Notes: generated from the letters alone by a model not told the origin. A stretch of 63,885 nucleotides of DNA from Labilithrix sp. (GCA_019637105.1 JAHBWF010000022.1:1-63885); one strand, 5' to 3'; positions 44,509 through 52,905 are shown, counted from the first letter of the stretch. Made by a program: numbers and translations.

Positions 44509-46695
44509 TCAGCCTGCCATCTGCGGGGCGCCGGCGATCTCGACGCCGCCCGATCCCTTGAGCGTGATCGTCCCCACGAAGCCGACCGACGCGGGCGTGA
44601 GGCTGACGACGCCGCCCGCGCCGAGGAAGGTCGCCGCCGCGGAGACGGTGATCTTGATGGTCTTCGCCTTGAGCTGGAGCTTCCCCGCCGCGGTGAGCGC
44701 GGAGATCGCGCCGACGGTGCGCTCCACGTCGCCCGCTGCGCTCGAGACGCGGTCTCCGTCGACCGTCTCGACCCAGGCGCCGCCGACGGTGAGGTTGACG
44801 TCGCCGCCGACGGCCTCCGTGATCGTCCCCTCCGACGACGCGACGGTCTTCGCCGCGCCGACGGTCTCGGACGACTTGCCGGCGACGTAGATCGTGTAGT
44901 CCTTCTTCGCCTTCGCGGTCACCGCGCCGCCGACGGTGAGGTCGCGTTTGCCCTTCACCGTCTCGAGCAGCTCCCCGTCGGCGCTCAGCGTCAGGTCCTG
45001 ACCGACGCTCTCCTCGTCGTCGCCGTCGATCCGCGCCGACATGCTCCCTTCGATCGTGGCGGTCTCGTCCTTCCCGACGGTCTTCTTGCGATCGCCGGCG
45101 ACGGACACGCCCGCGTCCTTCGCGGCCTTGCTGGTGTCGTCCTTCTCGACGGTCACCTTCTGCGCGTCGCCGACGAGCACGGTGGAGTCCTTGCCGACCG
45201 CGAGGACGTCTCCCGCGCCGATCGTCTCGGTCTCGTCGGCGAGGACCGTCGCGTCGAGGTCCTTCGCCGCCTCGATCTCGAAGAGCATCTCGCCGGCCTT
45301 GTCGTCGATCGTGATCGCGCTCCGCTTCTCGGCGTTCGGGCTCGAGAGCGTCTCGAACGACGTCTTGGTCTTGGCGGCGGGCAGCGTCTCCGGGGGGACG
45401 TGCTCGCCGTCGTACATCCGCGCGACCGCGACGGGGCGGTCGGCGTCTCCGTCGAGGTGCCGGAGCGCCATCTCCCAGCCGACGCGCGCGAGCATCATCG
45501 ACCCGCCGATCGCGGGCTGCGCGACGCGGATCCAGTGCGAGGACGTGTCGTCCGCTTTGCCGAGGCGATCGAACGCGTAGAGCGCCTTCATCCGCCCGAG
45601 CTTGTCGGTGTGGATCTCCTGGCCGGACGGCCCGGTGGCCGTCGCCGCGAGGGCGCCGCCGACCGCGGGCCGCGGCGTCCCGCGGCGTGGCCGGAACGGG
45701 AGGTCGAAGGGAGAGGCGACGAAGGCGTTGCGGTAGCGCTCGCCGGCCGTCGCGCGCTCGCTCGGCGCGTGCTCGACGCGTCGGACCAGGAGCTTGCCCG
45801 TCGGCACGCCCGCCTCGACGCTCGTGAGCTCGAACCACGACCCCGCCCGGAGGCTCGCCCGGCTCGACGTGCCCGTCACGCGGACCTTGGTGCTGGCGAT
45901 CTCCTCGGCGCGGATCTTCGCGAGCGCCGCGCCGTCGCCCTGCGTCGCGTAGCGGCCCGGGTACTCGAAGAGCTCGCCGGCGGGGGAGTCGTCGAGCGTC
46001 GCGCGCGCCGTCAGATCGACGCCGGGCTTCTCGTAGTCGTAGTCGGCGAGCGCGACGGCGCCGGTCGTGACGACGTGCTCGAACGCGATCTCGTGGACGC
46101 CGACGCCCTCGCCCTCGCCGGTGAGCGGCACCTCCTCGTCGCCCTCGATCGCAGTGAACGCCGACGGGGCGTCCGCGAACGTGAGCTTCGGGGCCTCGGC
46201 GTCGTCCGGGCAGAGCCAGAAGATCCCTTCCTCCTCGAGCAGCCGCGCGAGGAAGTCGAAGTCCGTCTCGCCGTACTGCACGCAGACGTCCCTCGGCGCG
46301 CCGCCGCGCGCCGCGCTCCACGTGGCGGTGAGCGACAGGCGGGCGAGCACGGCCTCGACGATCTCGCGCACGCTCTTGCCGAGGAACGTGCGGTGATCGC
46401 GGCGCAGCCGGAGGAGCGCGATCGGGTGCTCGAGCACGAGGGTGTAGCCCTCGGTGCTCGTGCCGACGTCGGCGTGGAGCACGTCGGTGACCACGAGCGT
46501 GAAGCGGCGCGTCGCGCCGCCCGAGTCGAGCGTCACCGTGGCTCGCTCGCCGATCAGGGCGTCGGGATCGAGCGGCTCCGCGGCCTCGACGCTCAAGGTC
46601 GCCGTCGTGGGGACGCCGATCTCCTCGACGATCGTCCCTCCGACGACGTGCGTCCGTTCGAGGCCGGCGCACGTGATGGAGAGCTGCTCGGACAT
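44509..46695 (-). CDS. vgrG: T6SS spike protein VgrG (first gene of tandem)
   Basis: 728 residues. Start MSEQLSITCAGLERTH chosen at the beginning of the gp27-like fold. QYGETDFDFLARLLEEEGIFW is the classic VgrG core; the OB-fold reads GPSGQEIHTDKLGRMKALYAFDR and ARVGWEMALRHLDGDADRP (about 365-460). The C-terminal beta-prism is Lys/Asp-rich (VEKDDTSKAAKDAG, SVAGDRKKTVGKDETATIEG in pieces) and ends GSGGVEIAGAPQMAG. First gene of the three-VgrG operon, divergent from the DUF6484/PAAR/effector operon, 132 bp apart, so both probably respond to the same signal. No effector extension visible. Confidence 0.93.
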   Translation of the reverse strand: MSEQLSITCAGLERTHVVGGTIVEEIGVPTTATLSVEAAEPLDPDALIGERATVTLDSGGATRRFTLVVTDVLHADVGTSTEGYTLVLEHPIALLRLRRDHRTFLGKSVREIVEAVLARLSLTATWSAARGGAPRDVCVQYGETDFDFLARLLEEEGIFWLCPDDAEAPKLTFADAPSAFTAIEGDEEVPLTGEGEGVGVHEIAFEHVVTTGAVALADYDYEKPGVDLTARATLDDSPAGELFEYPGRYATQGDGAALAKIRAEEIASTKVRVTGTSSRASLRAGSWFELTSVEAGVPTGKLLVRRVEHAPSERATAGERYRNAFVASPFDLPFRPRRGTPRPAVGGALAATATGPSGQEIHTDKLGRMKALYAFDRLGKADDTSSHWIRVAQPAIGGSMMLARVGWEMALRHLDGDADRPVAVARMYDGEHVPPETLPAAKTKTSFETLSSPNAEKRSAITIDDKAGEMLFEIEAAKDLDATVLADETETIGAGDVLAVGKDSTVLVGDAQKVTVEKDDTSKAAKDAGVSVAGDRKKTVGKDETATIEGSMSARIDGDDEESVGQDLTLSADGELLETVKGKRDLTVGGAVTAKAKKDYTIYVAGKSSETVGAAKTVASSEGTITEAVGGDVNLTVGGAWVETVDGDRVSSAAGDVERTVGAISALTAAGKLQLKAKTIKITVSAAATFLGAGGVVSLTPASVGFVGTITLKGSGGVEIAGAPQMAG

Positions 46696-46827
46696 TCGTG
46701 GAACAAGGTAATCGGCGCCGGCGCCCCCGCGCCAGACCGTTCTGTGTCGCCCGTTCGGAGACCACGTGCTCGCGGCGGCCTCCATGGCCGCGGGCCCGTG
46801 CTAGCGTGAACGCTGGTCGGAGAAGCC

Positions 46828-47319
46828 ATGACGAACGCGGCGCGCGAGGGACGGGATCGGTCGAACGAGGCGGAGCCGAGCGCGGCGGGGCCCGCGAGCC
46901 ACGCCGCGGCGCTCCCCGCGATGGTCGCGGCGAAGGCGCTCGTCCTCGAGGGGAGCTCCGTCCGGATCCGCGTCGGGGCGATCGACGCGACGGCCGCGCT
47001 CGACCCGTCGGTGCACCCGTCGGTGGTCGCGACCGCGGTGGCGCGCGGCGAGCGCGTGGTCGCGCAGCGCGAGGAGCGCGGCTGGGTGGTCCTCGGCGTC
47101 CTGAGGACGTCGCCGACCCCCGGCATCGAGGAGGCCGACGAGTACGTCATCCGCGCGGGCCGCGTGCGCGTGCGCGCGAGGGACGAGTTCACCGTCGCGA
47201 GCGGGGCCGCGAGCATCGCCGTCCGCGCGTACGGGATGGTCGAGACCGTCGCCGAGCAGATCACGAGCCGCGCCTCGGCGGTGCACAAGATCGTCGGCCG
47301 GATGCTCCACCTCAACTGA
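46828..47319 (+). CDS. DUF6484/DUF3540-like T6SS-associated protein
   Basis: 163 residues. After a polar, disordered N-terminus (about 1-30) come short beta strands: VAAKALVLEGSSVRIRVGAI, VVATAVARGERVVAQREERG, WVVLGVL. This is the small OB-like pattern with a final V-x-G-V/I-L seen in the DUF6484 and DUF3540 families, which occur beside VgrG and PAAR genes. The C-terminal part ends with VAEQITSRASAVHKIVGRMLHLN (cited as SRASAVHKIVGRMLHLN), which also fits those families. Likely a spike-tip or loading component. Which of the two families applies cannot be settled by eye. GGAG lies 8 nt before the ATG. Confidence 0.55.
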   Translation: MTNAAREGRDRSNEAEPSAAGPASHAAALPAMVAAKALVLEGSSVRIRVGAIDATAALDPSVHPSVVATAVARGERVVAQREERGWVVLGVLRTSPTPGIEEADEYVIRAGRVRVRARDEFTVASGAASIAVRAYGMVETVAEQITSRASAVHKIVGRMLHLN

Positions 47320-47340
47320 CCGCACCAGCGAGATCGCGCG

Positions 47341-47706
47341 ATGCCCCTCGTGAGCCAGATGAAGATGGTCGCCAGCGTGTCCTCCGGTCACACGGCGATC
47401 GCGCCGGCGGACATCTGCAAGACCCCGGCCCCGCCCGCGCCGCCCATCCCGGTGCCGTACCCGAACGTCGCGCTCTCGGCGACGATGGGGCCGGGCTACG
47501 CGACCAAGACGTTCGCGATGGGCACGCCCATCTGGACGTCGAAGGGCAAGAGCGCGCTGTCGAACGGCGATCAGGCGGGCGTCGCCGGCGGCGTCATGAG
47601 CAGCAAGATCATGGGGATGTGCGAGATCGTCATGGCCAGCCCCGACGTCACCGCCGAGGGCGGCGGCCTCGTTCGCACGCTCGACATGAGCGACTCCAAC
47701 GGCTGA
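47341..47706 (+). CDS. PAAR-like DUF4150 spike-tip protein
   Basis: 121 residues. Two signatures of DUF4150 are clear: DICKTPAPPAPPIPVPYPNVA (about 24-44; key residues DICKTP, PVPYPN) and GDQAGVAGGVMSSKIMGMCE (about 76-95), with SPDVTAEGGGLVRTLD at the end. DUF4150 is a PAAR-like family that sharpens the VgrG spike and can carry or link effectors. Here it is the cap without any toxin extension. The next gene, which starts 3 bp after its stop, encodes a candidate effector, the usual place for cargo. No membrane segment. Confidence 0.88.
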   Translation: MPLVSQMKMVASVSSGHTAIAPADICKTPAPPAPPIPVPYPNVALSATMGPGYATKTFAMGTPIWTSKGKSALSNGDQAGVAGGVMSSKIMGMCEIVMASPDVTAEGGGLVRTLDMSDSNG

Positions 47707-47709
47707 GCG

Positions 47710-48303
47710 ATGCCGGGCAACAAGGGCATCGGCACGATCGTCTCGGCGGGCGCCCCGGCGTTGGGGCTCTCGGCGAAGGACGCCGCCTGCAAGGCGTTCG
47801 GCGCGTCGGTGAAGGCCTACTGCGGGACCAAGCCGGAGGACCGCGAGGGGAGCTTCAACGACTACTTCTTCGAGACGCTCGAGAAGACGAAGCCCGTCGG
47901 CAGCGAGCTCGCGGAGAGCATCCAAGGCGACGACACGATCACGAGCGCGAAGCCGAGCGAGTCGATCGCCGCCGCGGTGGCGCGCGGCACGGGGAAGAGC
48001 GCCCACGCCGCGCGCCGCGTGCTGGCGACGAACGCGGCGACGCGCGGCGCGCCGAAGAGCCCGAGCCTCTCGGCCTGGGCCAAGTTCGGCGCCGCGTGGC
48101 TCGAGAAGGATCCGCCGTCCGCGAAGCCGCGCTTCCCGGTGGGCACGCTGAACAACTCGCCGATCGAGGTGAAGGCGCCGACCGACACGTACGAGCCGGG
48201 CAAGCTCGAGGACTTCCAGCACACGAGCCGCGACACGAAGGTCATCGAGGTCGGGTGCGAGTCGTGCGGTGAAGACTGCGCCAAGGGCAACGGTTGCTGC
48301 TGA
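47710..48303 (+). CDS. Candidate VRR-Nuc/PD-(D/E)xK-like T6SS effector with Cys-rich tail
   Basis: 197 residues, directly after the PAAR-like gene. The C-terminal part holds NNSPIEVKAPTDTYEPGKL-EDFQ: E153-V154-K155 and Q170 fit the E-x-K...Q half of VRR-Nuc type PD-(D/E)xK nucleases; possible earlier acidic ligands lie at 131-134 (LEKD). The tail ends with five Cys (C183, C186, C190, C196, C197), likely binding metal. The N-terminus (1-50) resembles short PAAR-linked effector heads and has two Cys. Interpretation as DNase is inference from these motifs and position. It overlaps the next gene by one base (TGATG), so the two are co-translated. Confidence 0.5.
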   Translation: MPGNKGIGTIVSAGAPALGLSAKDAACKAFGASVKAYCGTKPEDREGSFNDYFFETLEKTKPVGSELAESIQGDDTITSAKPSESIAAAVARGTGKSAHAARRVLATNAATRGAPKSPSLSAWAKFGAAWLEKDPPSAKPRFPVGTLNNSPIEVKAPTDTYEPGKLEDFQHTSRDTKVIEVGCESCGEDCAKGNGCC

Positions 48304-49112
48304 TGCCCATCCACCCGCACCTCGACGGCGTGCTCCTCGACGTCGCCTACCGCGGCAGCGCCGAGCCCCAGACGCTCGACGTCGCCGTGAAGCTCGCGGG
48401 CCCGGCGGAGGTCCCGCTCGCGCCGTGGGCGATCGGCTCGCTCGTCGACTGCGTCGAGCGAGGCCTCGCCGGCGGGAGCGACTTCGCGCCCGAGCTCGGC
48501 CGCGCGAAGCTCCTCGCCGGCCCGACGGGGGAGGGCGCGACGCCGACGCCGGACGAGCTCGGGCCCGACTACGCGTTTCGCCTCGAGGTCGCCGGGATGT
48601 CGCCGCGGTTCGTCCGCGTCATCGTCGAGCACCTCGCGGCCTCGGGGCGCCCTCACCCCGCGCGCACGCTGTCGGTCGTGGGCAGCCTGCCGACCGACGG
48701 CTCGCCGCTCTCCGTGCGCGAGGACCTCCTCGCCCGCTGGCTCGGCGACCCCGCCGTCTACCCGGGGGCGTGGAGCGATCCCGGCTTTCGCGTCGTCACG
48801 CGGTCGAGCCCGCGCGGCGCGACCGTGCGCGTCGCCTTGGCGCGAGGACGGATGGACGACGTCGCCGCCGAGCTCGAGGCGACCTTCTCGGCGTGGCAGA
48901 GCGCCGTGCTGACCTACCCGAACGCGCGGCGCACGGGGCGCGGCGTGATGGACCCGCACGGATCGTTCGCGCGGACGCGGACGGAGCTCTACGCGAAGGT
49001 CTCGCTGTTCGACCACGCGCGCGAGCCGGCTCGGGCGGCGCTGATCAACGCGCTCGCGCGCTTCCACCGCGTGGTGGCGCCGATCGCGAGCGTCGAGATC
49101 GCGACGCCCTGA
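48303..49112 (+). CDS. Unknown protein co-translated with the candidate effector (possible immunity or adaptor)
   Basis: 269 residues, no signal peptide or membrane helix. ATG overlaps the effector stop (TGATG), the arrangement expected for an immunity protein or chaperone. Visible features: beta-rich start (HPHLDGVLLDVAYRGSAEPQ), MSPRFVRVIVEHLAASGRPH, a GDPAVYPGAW segment, and a C-terminal helix pair (LFDHAREPARAALINALARFHRVV). It is not recognisably DUF3396. Function unassigned. The gene ends 6 bp before the convergent transglycosylase gene. Confidence 0.6.
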   Translation: MPIHPHLDGVLLDVAYRGSAEPQTLDVAVKLAGPAEVPLAPWAIGSLVDCVERGLAGGSDFAPELGRAKLLAGPTGEGATPTPDELGPDYAFRLEVAGMSPRFVRVIVEHLAASGRPHPARTLSVVGSLPTDGSPLSVREDLLARWLGDPAVYPGAWSDPGFRVVTRSSPRGATVRVALARGRMDDVAAELEATFSAWQSAVLTYPNARRTGRGVMDPHGSFARTRTELYAKVSLFDHAREPARAALINALARFHRVVAPIASVEIATP

Positions 49113-49118
49113 CCGCGT

Positions 49119-50765
49119 TCAGCGCGACGCCGGGGGAGCCTTCACGCGGGGCGTCGGGACGCGCAGATCGAGGAGCGTCCCGACGCGGATGTCGGCGGCC
49201 GACGTGACGCGCGCCTGCGCCAGCACCTGGTCCACCGTCAGCCCGACGGTCCTCGCGATCTGCTGGACCGAGTCGCCCGCGACGACGCGGTAGAGCACGC
49301 GCGCCGTCTCGATCTCGTCGACCTTGTCGACCGCGCCGGGCGGCTCGGTCGCGGCGCTCCGCTCCTCGGTCGCGGTGCTCCGCTCCTCGGTCGCGGGCCT
49401 CTCGGCTCGGCGCGTCGCCGGCGCGGTGGCCGCGCTCGCGGCGAGCGAGGGAAGCTTCGGCGCCTCGGTCGCGGCGCGCCGTCGCGTCCGCCGCGGGCCG
49501 GGCAGGCTCCGCGCCTCGCGCGTCCGCGTCGACGCGCGCTCGAGGCGGGACCGCCCGGAGCGGACGTCGTCCTTGCCCCAGTCGAAGTCCTCGGACACCT
49601 GCGTGGTGCGCTCGTCGCCGTCCGCGGCGAGCTTCGGCAGCATTGCGAGCGCGCGCGCGAGCCCGGCTCGCGGGACGTGGACGGTCGCCGGTTCGCCGCG
49701 GTCGGGCACGACGTCGGCGAGCAGCTCCGGGTTCAGCTCGCGGAGGACGCGGAGGCTCGTGCCCGCCGCGCGCGCGACGATCGCGAGGCTCGTCCCCCCC
49801 GCGACCTCGAGCTCGCTGGCGTCGATCGGCGGCGCGCGCTCGACGTCGGTGAAGCCGTACTCGTCGAGGTTGGCGAACACGACGGCCGCGGCGAGCACCT
49901 TCGGGACGTAGTGAGCGGTCTCCTTCGGGAGCGCGCCCGGCGCCTCCGCGAGCGTCCAGAAGTCGTCGGTCTCGTACTCGTCGAGGCGCCGATCCAGCCC
50001 TTCGAACCCGAGGTTGTACGCCGCCAGCGCGAGCTCCCACGATCGGAAGCGCTCGTACAGGTCGGAGAGGTGACGGGCGGCCGCCTCGGTCGACCGCCAG
50101 ATGCTGACGCGCTCGTCGAGCGTGCTCTCGACCGCCAGGCCGTACGCGCGCCCCGTCGCGGGCATGAACTGCCAGAGGCCCGCGGCGCCGGCGGTCGAGA
50201 TGGCCTCGGTCGAGAAGCCGCTCTCGATGAACGCCACCGCCACGAGATCCTGCGGGAGGCCGCGCTCGCGGAACGCCTTCGCGAAGATCTCCTGGAAGCG
50301 CCCGCTCCGGCGGAGCGCCTCGGTGAACGTCTTGCGCCCCTCGTGGCTCTCGGTGAAGTAGCGGATGTACTTGAGCACGTGCGGGTTGCGCGGGACGGGC
50401 AGCTCCGGCGACCTCAGGCCGGCCAAGGGATCGTCCTCGTCGGCGTACGCGCCCGCGTAGCCGAGGCGGCCCTTCGGCCGGAGCGAGCAGCTCGCGCCCG
50501 ACGCGTGCGAGGAGCTCCACCCGGGCGGCTCGACGTCGGCGTTCGCGTCGCGCCGGCTCATCGCGCTCGTCTTCCGGAGCGCCGGGGCGATCGGCCCGCG
50601 CTCGCGTCGCGCGTCTCTCGTCGCGGGCGTCGCGGGCGTCTCGGAGGGCGGCGGCGTGGACGCGGCGTGCGCGGTGCCGTCGCGGCTCCCGCCGGGGGAC
50701 GAGCCGACGAGGAGCCCCCCGAAGAAGAGACCCACGGCGGCGAGGATGGGCCGGCCAGACTCCAT
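49119..50765 (-). CDS. MltD-like lytic transglycosylase with LysM
   Basis: 548 residues. N-terminal membrane segment or signal (AAVGLFFGGLLVGSSPGG), a long disordered Pro/Thr/Arg linker (35-115), then the SLT domain. VAVAFIESGFSTEAISTAGAAGLWQF (in part: FIESGFSTEAISTAGAAG) supplies the catalytic Glu, and ELALAAYNLGFEGLDR is the second SLT block. After it come a degenerate LysM (ELEVAGGTSLAIVARAAGTS), a basic linker and a C-terminal LysM (LYRVVAGDSVQQIARTVGL). It cuts peptidoglycan glycan strands in the periplasm. Located between the T6SS spike and accessory operons, so it may open the wall for the secretion machine; this is inference. Confidence 0.85.
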   Translation of the reverse strand: MESGRPILAAVGLFFGGLLVGSSPGGSRDGTAHAASTPPPSETPATPATRDARRERGPIAPALRKTSAMSRRDANADVEPPGWSSSHASGASCSLRPKGRLGYAGAYADEDDPLAGLRSPELPVPRNPHVLKYIRYFTESHEGRKTFTEALRRSGRFQEIFAKAFRERGLPQDLVAVAFIESGFSTEAISTAGAAGLWQFMPATGRAYGLAVESTLDERVSIWRSTEAAARHLSDLYERFRSWELALAAYNLGFEGLDRRLDEYETDDFWTLAEAPGALPKETAHYVPKVLAAAVVFANLDEYGFTDVERAPPIDASELEVAGGTSLAIVARAAGTSLRVLRELNPELLADVVPDRGEPATVHVPRAGLARALAMLPKLAADGDERTTQVSEDFDWGKDDVRSGRSRLERASTRTREARSLPGPRRTRRRAATEAPKLPSLAASAATAPATRRAERPATEERSTATEERSAATEPPGAVDKVDEIETARVLYRVVAGDSVQQIARTVGLTVDQVLAQARVTSAADIRVGTLLDLRVPTPRVKAPPASR

Positions 50766-50772
50766 AGAGGTC

Positions 50773-50795
50773 GGATACTGTCATACATTGTATCC
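50773..50795. promoter_or_regulatory. Palindrome between the transglycosylase and DUF3396 genes
   Basis: GGATAC-N11-GTATCC, perfect 6-bp arms, in an AT-rich patch of the 123-bp divergent gap. Within it TACAAT on the minus strand is a -10-like box 21 nt before the transglycosylase ATG. Probable operator. Confidence 0.45.
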
Positions 50796-50888
50796 ATCGC
50801 AAAGAAAGGGGGCGACGTGCGGGCGCGCTCTGTTAAGGAAGAACGGGCCCGCGGCTCCGCGTCGAGGGAGCCCGACCGCCGAACGCCG

Positions 50889-51890
50889 ATGAGCGCGATC
50901 CGCCCGCCGACCCTCGAGCCCGTCCCGATCGCGCGCGCCGCCGCCGGGGCGCCGCTGGCGTACGCGGCGCTCGGCTTCACCTTCCACCTCGAGGCCCTCG
51001 CCGCCGAGGACGTCGACCGGCTCGCCCAGGCCAACGAGCGCGTCCTGGCGGCGCTCGGCGCGTCGTTGCGGTGGGCGTGGAGCTCGGTCCACGGCGAGGT
51101 CGAGCCCTTCTCGGCCGGCGCGCTCGATCTCGTCGCCTCGTTCCCCGCGCAGCTCGTCGACGGCGAGGCCGCCGCGCTCGAGGATCCGCGCGCCCGCGCG
51201 GGGACGAGCGCGATGACCGCGGCGCACTACGACAAGTTCGGCGTCGCGTGCCACGGCGGCGCCGAGCGGAACGTCGCCTCGCCGTGGTCGTACCGGTTCT
51301 ACTCGACGACCGCGGCGGGGGAGGGCGGCGCCCTACGCGCCGACGCGATGCTCTCGGTCACCGTGCCGGAGACGACGCCGCTCGACGAGCTGGCCGCGCT
51401 CGCGACCGCGGTCGCGGGCGACCTCCGGATCCGCTGGGGGGCGGCGGGCCTCGCCTACGGCGCGTGGGAGCTCGATCGCTACGGCGAGACGCGCGACGCC
51501 GTCTACGCCCACGCGCGGCGTCACCCGGGCTTCGACGTCGGGCAGCACGCCACGTGGATGCGCGCGTTCCACGATCGCGTGCGCACGGTGAGCTGGCTCA
51601 CGTTCCTCGGGGCGGGGCTCGTCGAGGAGCTCCGGGGCGGCGCGAAGGAGCCGCTCGCCGGCGACGAGCTCGTCGCCGTGAAGCCCTGCGGAGGCGGCGT
51701 CGTCCTCACGGCGGGCGAGCGGCCCGACCCCGGCGACGTGAACCGCCGTCGCGTCCCCCGCGCGTACGCCCGCGCCGACGCGCGCGTCCGCCCCGTGCGC
51801 GCCGCGGAGGGGATCCACTTCTACGCGCCGTGGTCGGCGTCGACGACCGAGGCGTGGCTCCGGCGCTTCGAGGAGGGCCCCGGCTCGTGA
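50889..51890 (+). CDS. DUF3396 (TsiV-like) T6SS immunity-family protein
   Basis: 333 residues. DUF3396 features: FHLEALAAEDVDRLAQANERVLA near the start and the C-terminal RHPGFDVGQHATWMRAFHDRVRTVSWLTFLGAGLVEELRGG block (cited in part: SWLTFLGAGLVEELRGG). In Salmonella, DUF3396 (TsiV) proteins protect against VRR-Nuc T6SS effectors. A VRR-Nuc-like candidate effector lies 2.6 kb upstream, which fits, but the two are in separate operons. Cytoplasmic. First gene of a four-gene operon with DUF2169, a ketosynthase-fold protein and a HEAT-like protein. ATG at 50889 chosen; the frame is open further upstream. Confidence 0.75.
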   Translation: MSAIRPPTLEPVPIARAAAGAPLAYAALGFTFHLEALAAEDVDRLAQANERVLAALGASLRWAWSSVHGEVEPFSAGALDLVASFPAQLVDGEAAALEDPRARAGTSAMTAAHYDKFGVACHGGAERNVASPWSYRFYSTTAAGEGGALRADAMLSVTVPETTPLDELAALATAVAGDLRIRWGAAGLAYGAWELDRYGETRDAVYAHARRHPGFDVGQHATWMRAFHDRVRTVSWLTFLGAGLVEELRGGAKEPLAGDELVAVKPCGGGVVLTAGERPDPGDVNRRRVPRAYARADARVRPVRAAEGIHFYAPWSASTTEAWLRRFEEGPGS

Positions 51891-51915
51891 GGGCCCGCGG
51901 CGCGACGAGCCGAGC

Positions 51916-52905
51916 ATGAACGTCACCAACCGCACCGACGGCAAGCACCTCGCGCTCCCGATGAAGGACCGCGACGGACGGCAGCGCCTCGTGGTGATCG
52001 TAAAGTACACCTACAGGGCGACGCCGCGCGGCGCGCTCGAGCGCGACGACGACGGGCCCGAGCCGCGCCCCGTCGACGTCCCGAACGGCGACGACCCGGC
52101 GAAGAGCAGCATCAAGGTGCCGTCCGACGTGTTCGACTTCAAGCCGGGCACCGACGTCGTGCTGATCGCGGACGCGCACCCGCGCGTCGGGGCGACCTAC
52201 GCCGACGTCTCGCTCCGCGTGGGGCCGATCGCCAAGACGGTGCGCGCCCACGGGCTCCGCGTCTGGCAGCGCGGGATGCTCGGCGGGCTCGTCCCGGGGC
52301 CGGCGATGCCGCTGCGCGCGCCCGTGCCGATCGTCTACGAGCTCGCGTGGGGCGGGCTCGACCTGTCCGTGCCGGACAAGCCGCTCGGCGAGCCGCGGAA
52401 CTACGTCGGCCGCGGGATCTCGCGCGATCCGGCGAAGCTCGTGAACCAGCCGGCGGCGCAGCTCGAGCTGCCGAGCAAGCCGCTCGGGGAGCGCGGGAAC
52501 GTGCCCGCGTCGTTCGGCGCGATCCACCGGCACTGGCAGCCGCGGGCGTCGTTCGGCGGGACGTACGACGAGACGTGGACCGAGACGCGCATGCCGCTGC
52601 TCCCCGCCGACTTCGACGCGCGCTTCAACGTCTGCGTCCCGCACGATCAGTGGTCGCCGGCGCCGCTCTCCCCGGACGAGCCGATCGAGCTCGCGGGGGC
52701 GACGGAGGACGGTCTCTGGCGCGTGCGGCTCCCGCCCGACGCGCCGCGCTTCTCGAGCGTCATCGCCGGCGAGCGCCGGACGCACGGCAGCCACCTCGAC
52801 ACCGTGCTCGTCGACGCGCGCGAGCGGCGCGTCGAGCTCACCTGGCGCGTCTCGATCCCCGCTCCGGCGAAGCTCGAGCTCATCGACGAGGTGCGGATCG
52901 CATGA
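51916..52905 (+). CDS. DUF2169 T6SS adaptor protein
   Basis: 329 residues. The beginning MNVTNRTDGKHLALPMKDRDG with KYTYRA and the later PVPIVYELAWGG, GRGI and GAIHRHWQPR blocks are the DUF2169 family pattern. In Agrobacterium a DUF2169 protein is needed to load a VgrG/PAAR-linked effector. The C-terminal half is Trp- and Pro-rich (HWQPR, DQWSPAPLSPDEP). Cytoplasmic, no signal. It lies 25 bp after the DUF3396 gene and overlaps the next gene (ATGA). Likely client here: the DUF4150 PAAR-like protein or the nuclease-like effector. Confidence 0.85.
   Translation: MNVTNRTDGKHLALPMKDRDGRQRLVVIVKYTYRATPRGALERDDDGPEPRPVDVPNGDDPAKSSIKVPSDVFDFKPGTDVVLIADAHPRVGATYADVSLRVGPIAKTVRAHGLRVWQRGMLGGLVPGPAMPLRAPVPIVYELAWGGLDLSVPDKPLGEPRNYVGRGISRDPAKLVNQPAAQLELPSKPLGERGNVPASFGAIHRHWQPRASFGGTYDETWTETRMPLLPADFDARFNVCVPHDQWSPAPLSPDEPIELAGATEDGLWRVRLPPDAPRFSSVIAGERRTHGSHLDTVLVDARERRVELTWRVSIPAPAKLELIDEVRIA

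Noticed and set aside
42339-44561. A 740-codon plus-strand open frame opposite the second VgrG
   Set aside because: Shadow of the VgrG frame; Arg/Asp/His-rich with no motif.
44509-46695. Evolved VgrG with C-terminal effector
   Set aside because: The needle ends in beta-prism repeats and a short tail; same for the other two VgrGs.
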